Below the pieces are notes generated by a model. The model made no database searches, was not told the origin of the DNA, and saw only the letters and a list, made by a program, of their open reading frames with translations. Source: JACKFE01 sp050248735 (GTDB taxonomy: Bacteria > Nitrospirota > Nitrospiria > Nitrospirales > UBA8639). From it: DNA of 64,000 bases. This document shows, in pieces, positions 26,285 through 35,514 of the stretch (its first letter is position 1; each line of letters begins with the position of its first letter). The stretch spans positions 272,940 to 336,939 of the forward strand of contig JBFWRU010000004.1 of NCBI GenBank assembly GCA_050248735.1. Direction: 5' to 3'. A program made the translations under genes and the position numbers.

Positions 26285-26482
26285 GGTCACACATCACCAA
26301 GAATGTGGACTTCAATGCAGACCATCCCCTTGATTCGTATAGCATTTGATGAGGCCCCATTTCCCACCGCCATGAAGAATCTCTTCCCATTGATTGCCCC
26401 ATCATAAAAATTCTGTTAACGTAATTTCCAGTTTGCAACCTCGGTTTGGTTTTTCTTTCAGTGAAATCCATAGGAACAACGC

Positions 26483-27523
26483 ATGGCATGGGAACCTAAA
26501 GATCCGTGGGGCGGAAGCGGCCAAGACCCGCTAGATGAAGTCGTTCGGAAAGCGCAGGACCAATTAAGCCGCATGGTCCCGGGGCGAGGCATGAAGTCCA
26601 TTGCCTTAATCGTCATAGCGGTCCTTGCCATTTGGCAAGCTTTATTTATCGTGGCGCCGGATGAACTCGGGCTAGTCAAACGCTTTGGGGACATCGTGCG
26701 TGAAGTTGAACCCGGCCCCCATTTTAAAATTCCTTTTGTGGAAACAGTTGACACGCCGAAAGTGGAAAAACTCCATAGAGTGGAAGTCGGTTTTCGTACC
26801 GACCGCGGACGGACCCAATTCGTTCCCAGAGAAGCGTTGATGTTGACGGGAGATATGAATATTCTGTCACTGGAATTTATTGTCCAATATAAAATCAAAG
26901 AAGCCAAAAATTATCTGTATAAAGTGGCGGATGTCGAGTCCACGATCCACAATGCAGCTGAAGCGGCCATGCGTGAAGTGATCGGCAAAAGTAAGATTGA
27001 TGAAGCGTTAACTATTGGCAAGGCTCAAATTCAACAGGAAGCCCAGGACCTGCTGCAAGGAGTCCTGGATCAGTATCTGGCCGGAGTGCAAGTGGCCACG
27101 ATTCAGTTGCAGGATGTCAACCCTCCCGAAGCCGTCGCTGCTGCATTTAAAGATGTGGCCAGCGCCAAGGAAGATCGGGAGAAACTGATTAACCAGGCTC
27201 ACGGCTACCGGAACGATCTCATTCCCAGAGCCAAAGGGGAAGCCGCACAGGGTATTAACCAAGCCAAAGGTGCCGCACAATCCCGGATCGCACGGGCGGA
27301 GGGGGAAGCCAACTACTTTCTCCAGACCTTAAAAGAATACAAACTGGCCAAGGATGTCATCAGTAAACGGGTTTATATCGAAACAATGGAAGAGGTCATG
27401 GCCAACACCGAAAAAATTATTCTGGACTCCAACGCCGGGAAAAATGTACTGCCCTTTCTTCCCCTAGATCGCCTATCCCGCTCTCGCGGTGAAGCTGGCA
27501 TGCAAGGAGGGGACAGCCGATGA
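26483..27523 (+). CDS. hflK: HflK, SPFH-domain membrane protein
   Basis: Forms with HflC a large periplasmic vault that regulates the FtsH protease. N-terminal cytoplasmic glycine-rich segment (MAWEPKDPWGGSGQDP), one membrane helix at about 38-58, then the SPFH/band 7 domain (ELGLVKRFGDIVREVEPGPHFKIP) and a helical Ala/Glu-rich region with AKGEAAQ repeats. 346 residues. The following hflC starts inside the stop codon (ATGA), so the two are translationally coupled. Confidence 0.93.
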   Translation: MAWEPKDPWGGSGQDPLDEVVRKAQDQLSRMVPGRGMKSIALIVIAVLAIWQALFIVAPDELGLVKRFGDIVREVEPGPHFKIPFVETVDTPKVEKLHRVEVGFRTDRGRTQFVPREALMLTGDMNILSLEFIVQYKIKEAKNYLYKVADVESTIHNAAEAAMREVIGKSKIDEALTIGKAQIQQEAQDLLQGVLDQYLAGVQVATIQLQDVNPPEAVAAAFKDVASAKEDREKLINQAHGYRNDLIPRAKGEAAQGINQAKGAAQSRIARAEGEANYFLQTLKEYKLAKDVISKRVYIETMEEVMANTEKIILDSNAGKNVLPFLPLDRLSRSRGEAGMQGGDSR

Positions 27524-28377
27524 AACAAAATTTCCTCATTGGTGTTGTTTTAGTACTTGGGGTCCTCTTTATCCTGGGACTCTCCCCGTTTTTCGTGGTC
27601 GATTTAACCGAAACCGCGATCGTGGTCGCTTTGGGAAAACCCGTCCAGACCATCACTGAGCCAGGACTGAAATTCAAGATTCCCTTTTACCACCAGGTGA
27701 CCTTCTTTGATAAACGCTATTTGGACTATGACGCTCCCGCTCGGGATGTCATTACCAGCGATAAGAAATCCCTGGTGATCGACAACTTCGCCAAATGGCG
27801 AATTGTGGATCCTTTAAAAGTGTATCAGGCCTTTCAGACCCAACGAGGGGCCCTCCAACGTCTGGACGATATTATTTATTCGGAATTGCGGGTTGAGTTA
27901 GGCCGCCATGAACTGGGTGAAATTGTGGCCGCTAACCGGGCGTTGATCATGAAGGTGGTATCGGATCGGTCCAATGAAAAAGCTTCGGCCTATGGGCTTG
28001 AAGTCCTGGATGTGCGCATTAAGCGGGCCGACCTACCTGAGCAAAATGAAAAAGCGATTTTCCAACGGATGCAAGCCGAACGGGAACGCCAGGCCAAGCA
28101 ATATCGCGCCGAAGGCGAAGAGGAAGCACAAAAGATTCGCTCGGAAGCCGAAAAAGACAAACAAATCATTTTAGCCGAGGCTTACAAAACCGCACAGGAA
28201 CTTCGTGGAGATGGAGAAGCCAAAGCCTATAAAATCTATGCAACAGCCTATCAACAAGGCCCGGAGTTTTTTGAATTCATCAGAACCATGGAAGCCTATA
28301 AGAAGACATTTGCAAACAATACCACGTTGGTCCTCTCTCCGGATTCGGAATTCCTGAAATACCTCAAAAAGCGGTAG
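27520..28377 (+). CDS. hflC: HflC, SPFH-domain membrane protein
   Basis: Partner of HflK in the FtsH-regulating complex. N-terminal membrane helix (FLIGVVLVLGVLFILGLS), SPFH domain (VVALGKPVQTITEPGLKFKIP), the conserved LDVRIKRADLP, then a charged coiled-coil with RAEGEEEAQKIRSEAEKD and a C-terminal segment ending in SEFLKYLK. 285 residues, usual length. Overlaps hflK by four bases. Confidence 0.93.
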   Translation: MKQNFLIGVVLVLGVLFILGLSPFFVVDLTETAIVVALGKPVQTITEPGLKFKIPFYHQVTFFDKRYLDYDAPARDVITSDKKSLVIDNFAKWRIVDPLKVYQAFQTQRGALQRLDDIIYSELRVELGRHELGEIVAANRALIMKVVSDRSNEKASAYGLEVLDVRIKRADLPEQNEKAIFQRMQAERERQAKQYRAEGEEEAQKIRSEAEKDKQIILAEAYKTAQELRGDGEAKAYKIYATAYQQGPEFFEFIRTMEAYKKTFANNTTLVLSPDSEFLKYLKKR

Positions 28378-28445
28378 TCGTGTGATCCATCCCGTTTCCC
28401 CTGTCGCTTCGATATAATTACCTCGTCCCCTCGGCATACCCGCCC

Positions 28446-29108
28446 ATGGCCAATCCTGACCACGTTCAACAGCTGTTAGAGGGGGGAGTTGAGGGCTGGA
28501 ATAAGTATCGACGGACCAATCCGGATCTGATGCCCGATCTCAGGGACGCTGATCTTTCCGGCTATGATTTTACGGGCTTGGACCTGAGCAAAGCCGATCT
28601 TTCCGGAGCTGACCTGTCCGATTGCTATCTCTTTCGGGCCAATCTGACCGAAGCCAATCTGTCCGGGGCGAATCTCACCGAAGCCGATATCCTCGAAGCG
28701 AATTTGATCAAAGCTAATCTATCCAATGCCACATTGATACGAGTGGATTTAACCGGAACAGGGTTGATTGGTTCAAATCTTGAGGGGACCAACCTTGAAG
28801 GAGCCAATCTCACCAGAGCCTCGCTTCCATGGTGTCAACTATCGGGTGCCAATCTTTCCAAAACCAAATTACACCTCACCGATCTACGTGAAGCACAACT
28901 CATCAACGCCAACCTACAGGGAGCCTCACTTCAAGACACGTCACTCACCGGAGCCAATTTCCAGGAAGCGAATTTGCAAGGAGTGACACACGTCTCCCTC
29001 GACCTCCTCGCCAAAGTCAAAACTCTTTACCTTGCGACACTCGATCCCGACCTGTTTATCCAATTCCAACAATCTCACCCCAATCTCTTTAACCAACCCA
29101 CAGAATAA
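28446..29108 (+). CDS. Pentapeptide-repeat protein
   Basis: 220 residues, of which about 30 to 185 consist of tandem A(D/N)LxX pentapeptides forming a right-handed quadrilateral beta-helix. Typical units are ADLSG, ANLTE, ANLSG, ANLIK. N- and C-terminal caps are short. No enzymatic domain or signal peptide. Some members mimic DNA and protect gyrase, but most have no known function. It follows hflC by 68 bases and could be on the same transcript. The repeat also produces long open frames on the other strand that are not genes. Confidence 0.88.
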   Translation: MANPDHVQQLLEGGVEGWNKYRRTNPDLMPDLRDADLSGYDFTGLDLSKADLSGADLSDCYLFRANLTEANLSGANLTEADILEANLIKANLSNATLIRVDLTGTGLIGSNLEGTNLEGANLTRASLPWCQLSGANLSKTKLHLTDLREAQLINANLQGASLQDTSLTGANFQEANLQGVTHVSLDLLAKVKTLYLATLDPDLFIQFQQSHPNLFNQPTE

Positions 29109-29436
29109 TTGACGCGTGAACGTTTCACTGTGGAAAAATGTCCAACGCTTGGAGGCCGCTGGCAGCGTTTTTTGAACCGACCCGAAGCCACTCATGCTCT
29201 AGACGGTTGTGGGCTCATTTGCCTATGGAAATATGATCATTCACGCATCCTTTTCTGTATAACTATCTAGCCTTTGCAAGCCTAATTGCCTCCTTCAACC
29301 TATATTTTCCTTGTGACCAACCGATTAGAAGGTAACGTCAATCGATTTTCGAAGGAGATTGCACCCACCCAAAAGTGGGTACACCTAATTCGGGATCTCT
29401 TTTATCCAGCAAACATCAACCTTTTTTGAGCAGCTC
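29109..29436. other. Intergenic region with two small hairpins
   Basis: About 328 bases. Contains the possible terminator at 29144-29173 and a small inverted repeat ACCCAC/GTGGGT at 29363-29380 in front of the next gene. No other feature recognised. Confidence 0.5.
29144..29173 (+). terminator. Possible terminator after the pentapeptide-repeat gene
   Basis: AACGCT at 29144-29149 pairs with AGCGTT at 29164-29169, with a G/C-rich 14-base interior that can pair further, followed by T residues to 29173. It is 36 bases after the stop. Confidence 0.4.
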
Positions 29437-30156
29437 ATGAAACAAGGCCCTTGGCCCTTCCAAGTTCTGGTCTGGTATTACAAACAACCGGTCTTAGGAT
29501 ATGGGATTTTATTCGTGATTGCCCTATGTTGGGGACTTCTCCCGCATGCCGGGGAAGTTGTAGTGCTGGCTGTCCTCCTAACGCCCTGGCTAGCCTGTTT
29601 GTTGATCGTTCTCAATATCCCTTTTATTAGTGGGGTCATCCAACGCCTCCGCCTCTCTCCCCAAGAAAGACGAAATCACGCCCTAGAGCATGGGACGATC
29701 CATTGTTTTTTCCATAAACACGGCCAGAAGAAAAGAGTCAGCGGGCAGGCAAAAACCGATGGATTCAGAATAGCTGGAATACATTCACCTAAGGAGATTC
29801 ATGAGGCATTCAACGAATTTCTGTCGCTTGATAAACAAGAACAATGGAAGATGGCCATTTCAAACCGATGCGGCTCCATGCTTTGTATCGCACAGGGGAT
29901 CGGTATCATTTCCTTACTTACTGCACTGGTATCTTTTGGTTTATGGCAACCATCCCCCCCTACCGTTGCTCTGACACTTGGCGCTCAATTTCTTCTGTTT
30001 CTAGGATTTAGACATCCTCTCGGACGCTTTCTGCAAAAACACCGACTGCTTTCTCTAGATTTTGAAGAGGCAAAGATTCTGGACATCAAACAGGTAGACC
30101 GAATACCGCTAATTGAAAGTGGCCCTGTTTATTTTGTCCGCACCCACGTTCAATAG
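29437..30156 (+). CDS. Membrane protein with a conserved RNHALEHGT motif, function unknown
   Basis: 239 residues. Two or three membrane helices in the first 70 residues (GYGILFVIALCWGLLPHAG, VVLAVLLTPWLACLLIVL), a cytoplasmic part beginning RRNHALEHGTIHCFFHKHG, and two further helices at about 155-195. The NHALEH motif resembles the family annotated DUF6391, known mostly from cyanobacteria; this is from memory and unverified. The His/Glu arrangement could bind metal. No near partner in the same direction. Confidence 0.72.
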   Translation: MKQGPWPFQVLVWYYKQPVLGYGILFVIALCWGLLPHAGEVVVLAVLLTPWLACLLIVLNIPFISGVIQRLRLSPQERRNHALEHGTIHCFFHKHGQKKRVSGQAKTDGFRIAGIHSPKEIHEAFNEFLSLDKQEQWKMAISNRCGSMLCIAQGIGIISLLTALVSFGLWQPSPPTVALTLGAQFLLFLGFRHPLGRFLQKHRLLSLDFEEAKILDIKQVDRIPLIESGPVYFVRTHVQ

Positions 30157-30476
30157 GACCCTACAAGCCGCTGAGGATGAAGACCACACCGATAAGCACA
30201 AAATCCATTTGACCTTCTCGGACTGACTAATCATTCGTAGAGATATTATCGATACAAATTGACGCCAACCCCAGTTCCTGTAGGACTCCTGACTTCCCGG
30301 AGAACCGGCAAACGGGATCACCGACATTCACTTTGTCCCCGGCACTCCACGAATGGTCATGGGAGGGCTCACCTGGGCCTTTTCCTCATAAAGAGGGGTG
30401 GAGAGGCTGCACCTTTTTTCAGTGGGCGTCGAGCATGAAACCTATGCTCAAGCTCAGAATTTCAGGAGGGAAGCAT
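30157..30476. other. Intergenic region, convergent genes
   Basis: About 320 bases between two convergent genes. A small hairpin GAGCAT/ATGCTC is at 30431-30449, close to the end of the kinase gene. Nothing else was recognised. Confidence 0.45.
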
Positions 30477-32612
30477 TCATTCAGATTCTGGAATCTGTTG
30501 GGTAATCGGTAATGCAATGGTGAAGATGGTACCTTTTCCTATTTCACTCCATACATTGACCGTTCCTGCATGAGCATCAACGACATCTTTGACAATTTTC
30601 GTTCCCAATCCCGTACCGCCGGTTTTCCCGCTCCTGGCCTCCTTGGTGAATAACTTGTCCCGGATTTCCGCGGGCATGCCCCCACCAGTATCGGCGACTG
30701 TTAACACCATCGTTTTTTCATCCGTCCCGACTGACCCGCTAACCGTCACCGAACCGCCTTCAGGCGTCTCGGGAATGGCATTATTCACCAGATTATAGAG
30801 TGCATTGAACAACCGATTCTCATCGGCATGAATTGTCGGAAGGGCCTCAAGGCCCTTCATGTGCAGGACAACCTTCATCTCGGAGGCCTGGAAACGGAGA
30901 ATACCAAAAACACCTTCTACCACTTCAGACACCTGGCAAGGAGCGAAACAGATCGGGCTGGTGATACCTTTCACCGTATCGGCAATTTCCCGCATACGCC
31001 CTTGAATCCGACGGGCATTCTTCACGATCATTTCAACCGCGTCTCCGGAAAATTGTCTGGAGGCCATTAACTCCTTCGAAGTGACGTCAGGCAATTTCGC
31101 AAATAATTCTTGAAGATCCTCCTCTAACAATTTAGCGCCATTCAGGACGGGCATCAGCATATTCTTGATATCGTGGGCAATATCCCCCAGCATGACCGTC
31201 ACACCAGCCAGCTTGGTTTCCTCTAACAATTCCGCTGTCAATCGTTTTCGGTCACTGATATCCTTAAACGTCACCACGGCCCCGATCATACTGCCCTGCT
31301 CCCAGATCGGCGAAATAGAGGAATCCACTGGAAACGAGGTGCCGTCCTTCCGCCAAAGCTCCTCGGTGTCGTTTTCTTCCACCGTTCCCTTCTTCAGCGC
31401 GGCATAAATGGGACAGGCAGCTCTGGGAAAGGGAGACCCATCGGATTTCATATGATGGATCCTCTCATGCATCGGCTCGCCAACCAATTCTTCAACTTCG
31501 TACCCCAGCATGTGAGCCCCTGCCGGGTTTACAAAGGTGATTTGGCCATCGAGATCCAGTTCATAGATCCCTTCTCCCGAGGCCGTGAGGATTCGTGCAT
31601 AGTGGGTCTCGAGCTTTTGGTGAACTTCCATGACGCGTTGACGTTCAATGGCCGTGGCGATGCGATCAGCCACAAGGCCAAGACTATGGCATGAAAACGT
31701 GGTTAGAGCCTGTCGGGAAAACACGGCCATGACACCTGCCACTTCCTGGTTAATCAGCAACGGATATCCGGCAAAAGCGACAATCCCCTCTCCCCTGGCC
31801 CAGGCCCGTTCGGGAACAGCCGGATCCCCCAGGATCGCATTGGTGAAATGGGGTCGCTTCTCAAAAGCAATCTGACCGATTTGAGCATGGCCAAATGACC
31901 CTGGGCCGACCACATCCGTCGACAGAGTCGAAAGCCCTGCACTCGCCTGCAGTTCCAACCCTTCCTCCTGAGATTTCAACGTCCAGAATCCTGCCCAGGC
32001 TCCAGGAAGGAGCCTGATGATGCCTTCCGCACAACCCTGCAATCGTTCACTCAGTTTTTGATGACGGTTCAACACCTGACCCACCTCAGCTTCCAAGGAC
32101 AACAGGCGGTTTCGTTCCACTAATGCCAGCTCCGCCTCCCTTCGCTCGGAGATATCGCGGATGATGCCGGAATAAAACGTTTCTTCACGAAGCATGGATT
32201 TGGAGGGCGCCATTTCAATTGGAAACTCTTCTCCATTCTTTCTCAAGCCGTGCATTTCCACGGTTTTCACCAAACCGCGACCGCCTTCATCAGCCAGTCC
32301 CACCAACGCCATTCCATAACGATGCGCGTCGTGATACCGGACGGGGATGATCAGCGTCAGGGGCTTTCCCACAATTTCCTCCTGGGTATACCCAAACAGC
32401 GTGGCGGCCCCCTTATTCCAAGACAGGATATTGCCGTGCAGATCCCACAACACAATGGCATCCGTGGCAGTCTGAACGACAGATTGAAACCGTTCTTCCC
32501 CGGCAAGCCTCAGCTGAGTCATTTCTCGTGCCGGATGACCGGAAGCTCTTCCCTTTTCACCTTGAAAAAAACCGGTGTTCCGTGCGTTATCTATCACATG
32601 AGTGTCTTTCAT
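30477..32612 (-). CDS. PAS-GAF-PAS sensor histidine kinase
   Basis: 711 residues without membrane helices. First PAS domain at about 40-155 (AIVLWDLHGNILSWN, ending SGIIRDISERREAE), GAF domain at about 170-325, second PAS at about 340-455 (GEGIYELDLDGQITFVNPAG, ending VVTFKDISDRKR), then a kinase core with phospho-acceptor His in DIAHDIKNMLMP, and an ATPase domain with NLVNNAI, DTGGGMP and TGLGTKI. The PAS and GAF domains may sense redox or small ligands; no specific cofactor residues are evident. A small membrane protein gene lies 16 bases upstream and may be coupled. No response regulator adjacent. Confidence 0.9.
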   Translation of the reverse strand: MKDTHVIDNARNTGFFQGEKGRASGHPAREMTQLRLAGEERFQSVVQTATDAIVLWDLHGNILSWNKGAATLFGYTQEEIVGKPLTLIIPVRYHDAHRYGMALVGLADEGGRGLVKTVEMHGLRKNGEEFPIEMAPSKSMLREETFYSGIIRDISERREAELALVERNRLLSLEAEVGQVLNRHQKLSERLQGCAEGIIRLLPGAWAGFWTLKSQEEGLELQASAGLSTLSTDVVGPGSFGHAQIGQIAFEKRPHFTNAILGDPAVPERAWARGEGIVAFAGYPLLINQEVAGVMAVFSRQALTTFSCHSLGLVADRIATAIERQRVMEVHQKLETHYARILTASGEGIYELDLDGQITFVNPAGAHMLGYEVEELVGEPMHERIHHMKSDGSPFPRAACPIYAALKKGTVEENDTEELWRKDGTSFPVDSSISPIWEQGSMIGAVVTFKDISDRKRLTAELLEETKLAGVTVMLGDIAHDIKNMLMPVLNGAKLLEEDLQELFAKLPDVTSKELMASRQFSGDAVEMIVKNARRIQGRMREIADTVKGITSPICFAPCQVSEVVEGVFGILRFQASEMKVVLHMKGLEALPTIHADENRLFNALYNLVNNAIPETPEGGSVTVSGSVGTDEKTMVLTVADTGGGMPAEIRDKLFTKEARSGKTGGTGLGTKIVKDVVDAHAGTVNVWSEIGKGTIFTIALPITQQIPESE

Positions 32613-32628
32613 ATTTTTCTGGCGTTCC

Positions 32629-32847
32629 TTAAGAAGTTTTCGGCAATAAAACAGGCGCTACGGTCCGGGGCACCTTCCACGATGGAAAAGTCCTCCAATT
32701 CCGACCAACGATCCACAAGATCCCATCAGATATACCTAACATAGTTGTCAGCACCACATACCAGGTCACGACAACCATGACCGGAATCAGCACAAGACAT
32801 CCCAAACCCACAACCATTCCCACACCTATCCACATGATCAGTTCCAT
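32629..32847 (-). CDS. Small membrane protein upstream of the histidine kinase
   Basis: 72 residues with a long hydrophobic stretch from about residue 5 to 50 (two close helices: IGVGMVVGLGCLVLIPVMVVV, then YVVLTTMLGISDGILWIV) and a basic C-terminus. ATG 32847 is preceded by GGAGGTG at ideal spacing, which supports it as a real gene. It ends 16 bases before the kinase start; the soluble kinase could be recruited to the membrane by it, but that is inference. No family recognised. Confidence 0.65.
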   Translation of the reverse strand: MELIMWIGVGMVVGLGCLVLIPVMVVVTWYVVLTTMLGISDGILWIVGRNWRTFPSWKVPRTVAPVLLPKTS

Positions 32848-33506
32848 AATTCACCTCCATTCAATTTTCCGAAAACACTCATCGAATGTATTCAAAAAGC
32901 ATAAGAACACCGATTGATGGATCGGCTGGCCTCAATATGTTTGGCAGCCTGGTTCGCCTACCATCCGCCGTCCGGCACTCAATCTTTGAGAGTCTCTGCC
33001 CAGACAGGGCTGTAAGACCCCCTGACCTCCTTAAACCCCCTTCAAGGCCAGTTCTTTTACAGAACGTGCAGGCCTTCTCTCCAGTGAAGTCGAATAGATA
33101 GCCATTCCCCAACAGAGAAACATGAGGACTAAGAGAATTTCGATAGGAGACATAGATGCTCACCCCTTTCCAGAGACCATAGGTCAGGAATGCACTCTTC
33201 CGGAACCTGATCTGACGACCAGCGTTACCATCGAAGGTCCTCAACGGCACCGAATGGTGAAAAGAGTATTAGGCGTAGGCTTGCGGAGACAGAGGAATCA
33301 GACGCGCAGGAGGGAAATCTGAAGCGCGAGAGATAGGATAGTCAACGTAGATTCATACGTCATACTGCACGCTATACCTTATACCAGAGGGTGTCAAGAC
33401 ATCCTTCCGCATATGAAGGAATGGGGGTGACATGAAAAACAGGTGCTTTCTGCCCGTTGTAAATTTAAGAAAACTTAATCTATGAAGTTCTTGGAAGAGC
33501 CGAAGT
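32848..33506. other. Gene-poor region of about 660 bases
   Basis: Short open frames exist on both strands but have no ribosome-binding site, composition or motifs to support them. No RNA gene, repeat or mobile element was recognised. It is the longest featureless gap in the housekeeping part of the window. Confidence 0.45.
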
Positions 33507-34442
33507 CTATTTCCGGCGGATGGCGACCAGGCGGCCCAACATGTCTTCGGGAAATTGGGAAGGAGGGGGGCTCAGATCAATTCGAGGACCCACGCCTTGA
33601 ACCAGCTTCGGACCTTCTGACGTATTGACGATGCCTTTGATGCGAAGAGCTTGAAGAGATTGAAGTTGCCCGATGAGCTGTTCAGCGGTGATGGTATCGG
33701 GAAAAGACAGTTCCCGCGCCTCAAAAGCTTCGTGGGTATGCGGAGGAGGTTCCTGTTGGCCACGCCGCTTGGAGGTAGTCCCCCCGAGGGGCATAGGAGG
33801 AAAAACAACTTGACTATCAACCTGTCCCTGAGTACTCCGAATCAACGGTGCCCCTGGAGCCATCTCCTGTAGCAACCCTTCCAATGGTGGAAGGGAAGTC
33901 TCCGAAACCAGATCGACTTTATTTAGCACCAGCAGATCCGCCGACGAGACCTGCTGCTCAAAGGTCCCTTCCAAATCCCGCTCTTGGACAACTTGTTCAG
34001 CATTCACGACGACGACCGCCAGACTTTCCCCCACCCATTCCGTTAACGGCTCCCGCCAGAAAGTCATGAGGGTTTCAAATGGCAAAGCCACTCCTGAGGT
34101 TTCCACCACCACCCGATCTGGCCGAATGGTCTCCCACAAATTCTGGAGGGTTTCAAGCAACTCATTGGTTAACTGGCAACAGACGCATCCGCCTTCCAAC
34201 TCGACGTAACCTGGACCACCGGATTCTTGTAACAGGGCACGATCAATGCCCAATTCACCGAATTCGTTGGAGACCACCGCCAGGCGAAGGCCTTGTCGCT
34301 GAGCATCAGCAATTAAATGTTTGACGAGCGTGGTTTTGCCCGCACCCAAAAACCCGGAAACGACCAAGGCCGGGACGCCGCCTAACGGGGGTTCACACCG
34401 GACCGCCGGTTGCAAAGCCTCTGACTTTTGTTCACTCATCAC
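33507..34442 (-). CDS. COG0523-family GTPase, putative metallochaperone
   Basis: 311 residues of the CobW/COG0523 G3E GTPase family. Walker A GFLGAGKTT at about residue 30, the metal-binding GGCVCCQ (CxCC) at about 84-90, Walker B-like VVETSG, and LNKVDLV for guanine binding. Two histidines in PPPHTHEA in the linker are a short version of the His-rich loops found in Zn/Ni chaperones. The C-terminal CobW_C domain is short. Substrate metal unknown (Zn, Co or Ni are possible). The upstream start with two Met codons is uncertain by one codon. Confidence 0.87.
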   Translation of the reverse strand: MMSEQKSEALQPAVRCEPPLGGVPALVVSGFLGAGKTTLVKHLIADAQRQGLRLAVVSNEFGELGIDRALLQESGGPGYVELEGGCVCCQLTNELLETLQNLWETIRPDRVVVETSGVALPFETLMTFWREPLTEWVGESLAVVVVNAEQVVQERDLEGTFEQQVSSADLLVLNKVDLVSETSLPPLEGLLQEMAPGAPLIRSTQGQVDSQVVFPPMPLGGTTSKRRGQQEPPPHTHEAFEARELSFPDTITAEQLIGQLQSLQALRIKGIVNTSEGPKLVQGVGPRIDLSPPPSQFPEDMLGRLVAIRRK

Positions 34443-34498
34443 AAAGCAGACCAGACACAGATGAGTCCCATGGGAAACAGGACGGAATACTCAACCCT

Positions 34499-35269
34499 TT
34501 ATTGACTGATTTCATAAACCAGAGTCACCGAACCGTGCACGGAAATCTCCCCGGCAGAGAGAGAGGCATCCCCACCGGATTCCATGGCCATAGCGGTGGG
34601 CATCATGCGCTGTCGTCTTTGAGGAACCATGATCGAAACGCCACCTTCCGTGGCATTCAGAATGCGAACGAGCTTAACCTGTAAGGCCTGAGCCAAGGTT
34701 TTCGCTTTGGCACTGGCTTTTTCCGCAGCCTGCTGGAGGGCCTGGAGTTTCACCGGTTCTTCCTGTTGTAATCCCCAGGAAATCCCGGAAAACCGGTTGG
34801 CTCCTGCTTTCAACGTTCGATCCACAACTTTTCCAACCTTTTCTATATCCCTCACTTCCACATTCACCTGATGAATCACACGATATCCAATAATTCGAGG
34901 AGTTGATTGTTCCAGGGATTCCCCGGAGGAACGACGGGGTGGAGGGGGATATTCCGGCATCACTTGAAAGGAGGTCGTTTGGATCAGCTGAGGTGGAATC
35001 TCCAATTTCCTGAACTCTTCAAAGACCTTGTTCATTCGCGTTTGATTGTCTTTCTGAACGTCCGATAACAATTCACCGGCCGTCTCCACGGCAAAACTCA
35101 CTACGGCTTTATCTGGTGCCACCTCAAACTTGCCTTCTCCGTTCACTGTGAGTTGAGGAATCTCCTGAGCTTCCGTATCGGCCCACACCAGGCCTACACT
35201 TCCCAGGAAGCAGAAGAAAGCCATCGCCATCCACGAATACATGATTGGAGATCTCGTATACATTGACAA
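34499..35269 (-). CDS. SIMPL-domain (DUF541) periplasmic protein
   Basis: 256 residues. N-terminal signal peptide with hydrophobic core (MYSWMAMAFFCFLGSVGLVWADTEA), so exported. The SIMPL domain follows (QLTVNGEGKFEVAPDKAVVSFAVET, then GYRVIHQVNVEVRD and EKASAKAKTLAQAL). Members form ring-like oligomers in the periplasm; function largely unknown, some linked to oxidative stress. A proline/arginine-rich insert follows residue 108. Ends 56 bases from the COG0523 gene, same direction. Confidence 0.87.
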   Translation of the reverse strand: MSMYTRSPIMYSWMAMAFFCFLGSVGLVWADTEAQEIPQLTVNGEGKFEVAPDKAVVSFAVETAGELLSDVQKDNQTRMNKVFEEFRKLEIPPQLIQTTSFQVMPEYPPPPRRSSGESLEQSTPRIIGYRVIHQVNVEVRDIEKVGKVVDRTLKAGANRFSGISWGLQQEEPVKLQALQQAAEKASAKAKTLAQALQVKLVRILNATEGGVSIMVPQRRQRMMPTAMAMESGGDASLSAGEISVHGSVTLVYEISQ

Positions 35270-35290
35270 ACTCCTTCCGGGTTTTTAACA

Positions 35291-35479
35291 ATGACCCACA
35301 GTTGTATGGCGACTTCTACACCACCTCAACAAACCGACCGGGACCTCCCGGATCGCGACTGCACCTGGTGCAAAATTCCGATGCGGAAACGCCTGGTGGG
35401 CGAGGGCCGGTTCATTCACTACACGTGCCCGAAATGTATTTTTCAACATACGGCGAAATTCTCGGAAGCCTCAACCTGA
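35291..35479 (+). CDS. Small zinc-ribbon-like protein
   Basis: 62 residues with two cysteine pairs, CTWC and CPKC, 22 residues apart, around a basic stretch (KIPMRKRLVGEGRF), the pattern of a small treble-clef or ribbon zinc site. No good ribosome-binding site precedes ATG 35291, so the call rests on the cysteine pattern. It lies between two convergent-looking neighbours on the minus strand. Confidence 0.5.
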   Translation: MTHSCMATSTPPQQTDRDLPDRDCTWCKIPMRKRLVGEGRFIHYTCPKCIFQHTAKFSEAST

Positions 35480-35514
35480 TCATTCGCCCGTTTCTCACAG
35501 CCATCCTCAAAAAC

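Noticed and set aside
28625..28813. Open frames antisense to the pentapeptide-repeat gene
   Set aside because: They follow from the repeat codons of the pentapeptide gene and mirror its periodicity.
28540..29000. Possible DNA-level tandem repeat or CRISPR-like array
   Set aside because: The periodicity is 15 bases and reflects protein pentapeptides; there are no spacers. No CRISPR array is seen anywhere in the window.
30109..30327. 72-residue minus-strand frame between convergent genes
   Set aside because: Overlaps the end of the NHALEH membrane protein gene, no ribosome-binding site, no motif.
32879..33250. 123-residue minus-strand frame in the gene-poor region, and a 71-residue plus-strand frame over it
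   Set aside because: Neither has a ribosome-binding site, family pattern or coding-like composition; they exclude each other.
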